7,227 nt of DNA from DASWRT01 sp036403035. GTDB lineage: Bacteria; Pseudomonadota; Alphaproteobacteria; ATCC43930; CGMCC-115725. Positions 6,681 to 7,227 of the stretch are shown here, in pieces. The notes under the pieces were generated by a model, which had not been told where the DNA came from, ran no database searches, and saw only the letters and a list, made by a program, of their open reading frames with translations. The stretch spans positions 1 through 7,227 of the forward strand of contig DASWRT010000038.1 of NCBI GenBank assembly GCA_036403035.1, in the 5' to 3' direction. Position 1 is the stretch's first letter, and every line of letters begins with the position of its first letter. The position numbers and the translations under genes are program-made.

Positions 6681-6708
6681 CGAAAGCGGCGCCCCGAAGG
6701 ACGCCGCC
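6681..6708 (-). terminator. Intrinsic terminator of the PEP-CTERM gene
   Basis: On the minus strand GCGGCGTCC and GGGCGCCGC pair into a nine-base-pair stem (one G-U) closed by a TTCG tetraloop, followed by TTTCGTTTT. It starts 26 bases after the TAA at 6736-6734. Stem, stable loop and U-rich tail are those of a rho-independent terminator, and they separate this gene from the downstream unit. Confidence 0.85.
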
Positions 6709-6733
6709 CCGTAAACATAACCGACAGCGCGGA

Positions 6734-7227
6734 TTACGCGGCCTTGCGGCGGCGGATCGCACCGAGGCCGAGGAGACCGGCGCCGAGCAGGGCGAGCGAC
6801 GCCGGCTCCGGCACGGCGACGGCGGACACCAGCTCAACGGCGGCTCCGCCGCCGCCGAAGGGCGAGAGGATGGCGAGGCCGGTGATGTCGTGCGCCCCCG
6901 CACCGAACGTGAATGCCCCGTGGCTCCAACGCGGATCCGCATAGGCGGTGTCGTAGTCGGCGCCGGCCTGGTCGCCGACCGAGCCGGGAACGGACGTGTT
7001 GCCGAGAAGAACGCCGTGGTCGTAGACGGCGAACTGGTCGCCGGACAGGAAGGCGTCGGTCACCTTCAACGTCGCGGGGCCCGAAAAGGTGAAATCCTGA
7101 TCCCACGAAGAGCCGACGCCCCCGAAACTAAAGGAGGCCCAGCCACCGCCGGCGGTCAGCGGCGTGGCATTCGCCGCGCCCGCAGCGAGGCCCAGCGCCA
7201 ACGCGGCCAAGGAAACTTTCGAAAGGT
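6734..7227 (-). CDS. Secreted PEP-CTERM sorting domain protein (5' end cut by window edge)
   Basis: The frame is open to the right edge, giving 163 visible residues and a TAA stop. The visible part begins LSKVSLAALALGLAAGAANA, the end of a signal peptide probably cut after ANA. The start codon therefore lies just outside the window. A TTG at 7210 is not a likely start, because it falls inside the signal peptide. The mature domain of about 115 residues is rich in Gly, Ser and aromatic residues and looks like a beta-rich extracellular domain of unknown function (WDQDFTFSG, FLSGDQFAVYD, DPRWSHGAFTF). The last 26 residues are a classic PEP-CTERM signal: VPEPASLALL, a hydrophobic helix, then RRRKAA. 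Proteins with this tail are handled by an exosortase (EpsH-type) and often go to the cell surface or exopolysaccharide matrix. Its own terminator follows, so it is not part of the downstream operon. Confidence 0.92.
   Translation of the reverse strand, partial: LSKVSLAALALGLAAGAANATPLTAGGGWASFSFGGVGSSWDQDFTFSGPATLKVTDAFLSGDQFAVYDHGVLLGNTSVPGSVGDQAGADYDTAYADPRWSHGAFTFGAGAHDITGLAILSPFGGGGAAVELVSAVAVPEPASLALLGAGLLGLGAIRRRKAA
6737..6814 (-). other. PEP-CTERM sorting signal (coding segment)
   Basis: The final 26 codons encode VPEP, a Leu/Gly/Ala-rich transmembrane stretch and a basic RRRK end. This tripartite layout is that recognised by exosortases. No exosortase gene lies in this window. Confidence 0.9.

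Larger units (their letters stand above)
6419..6733. other. Intergenic region between the PEP-CTERM gene and the coupled unit
   Basis: This 315-base stretch has no convincing gene on either strand. It holds, from right to left, the terminator of the PEP-CTERM gene, the tandem TTAA repeat, the possible gene remnant, a hairpin and the Shine-Dalgarno of copy A. The promoter of the coupled unit should lie here, probably between about 6670 and 6480. I found no hexamer pair on the minus strand good enough to call. Confidence 0.7.

Noticed and set aside
6734..7210. TTG at 7210 as the start of the PEP-CTERM protein
   Set aside because: The frame continues to the window edge, and the residues before the TTG complete a normal signal peptide. 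The start is therefore off the window.
1..7227. CRISPR arrays, insertion sequences, tRNA or rRNA genes and prophage genes
   Set aside because: Read through for spaced repeats, transposase motifs, terminal inverted repeats and tRNA-like arms. None was seen.

Overview
The window is GC-rich and dense with genes, and every gene I can support lies on the minus strand. The organism looks like an alphaproteobacterium. The pointers are two substrate-binding proteins of the COG2984/PF04392 type that is greatly expanded in Bradyrhizobium and relatives, a DivK-like single-domain receiver, a receiver-cyclase fusion and a PEP-CTERM protein. This assignment is inference from gene content, not from a marker gene.

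Layout in transcription order, from high to low coordinates. At the right edge is the 3' part of a secreted PEP-CTERM (exosortase-sorted) protein, 7227 to 6734, closed by an intrinsic terminator with a UUCG loop at about 6708-6681. A non-coding stretch follows (6733-6419). It holds a tandem 10-bp TTAA-containing repeat, a GC hairpin and what looks like the eroded 3' end of another substrate-binding-protein gene. Then comes a tightly coupled five-gene unit: substrate-binding protein A (6418-5417), substrate-binding protein B (5420-4437), a 997-residue membrane sensor histidine kinase (4440-1447), a 122-residue response regulator (1450-1082) and a receiver-class III nucleotidyl cyclase fusion (1067 to beyond the left edge). 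The first four genes overlap by ATGA at each of three junctions. The fifth starts 14 nt after the fourth.

How the genes may work together (inference): no permease or ATPase gene accompanies the two binding proteins, so they may be periplasmic ligand receptors for the kinase rather than transporter parts. The kinase has an extracytoplasmic dCache-like domain, HAMP, two GAF domains and a HisKA/HATPase core, but no receiver of its own. Two separate receivers follow, one stand-alone and one fused to a cyclase. The unit therefore reads as ligand to binding protein to kinase, then a branch to a DivK-like regulator and to cyclic-nucleotide synthesis. The cyclase has its metal-binding aspartates and transition-state Asn/Arg, but an Arg where adenylate cyclases normally carry the purine-selecting Lys.
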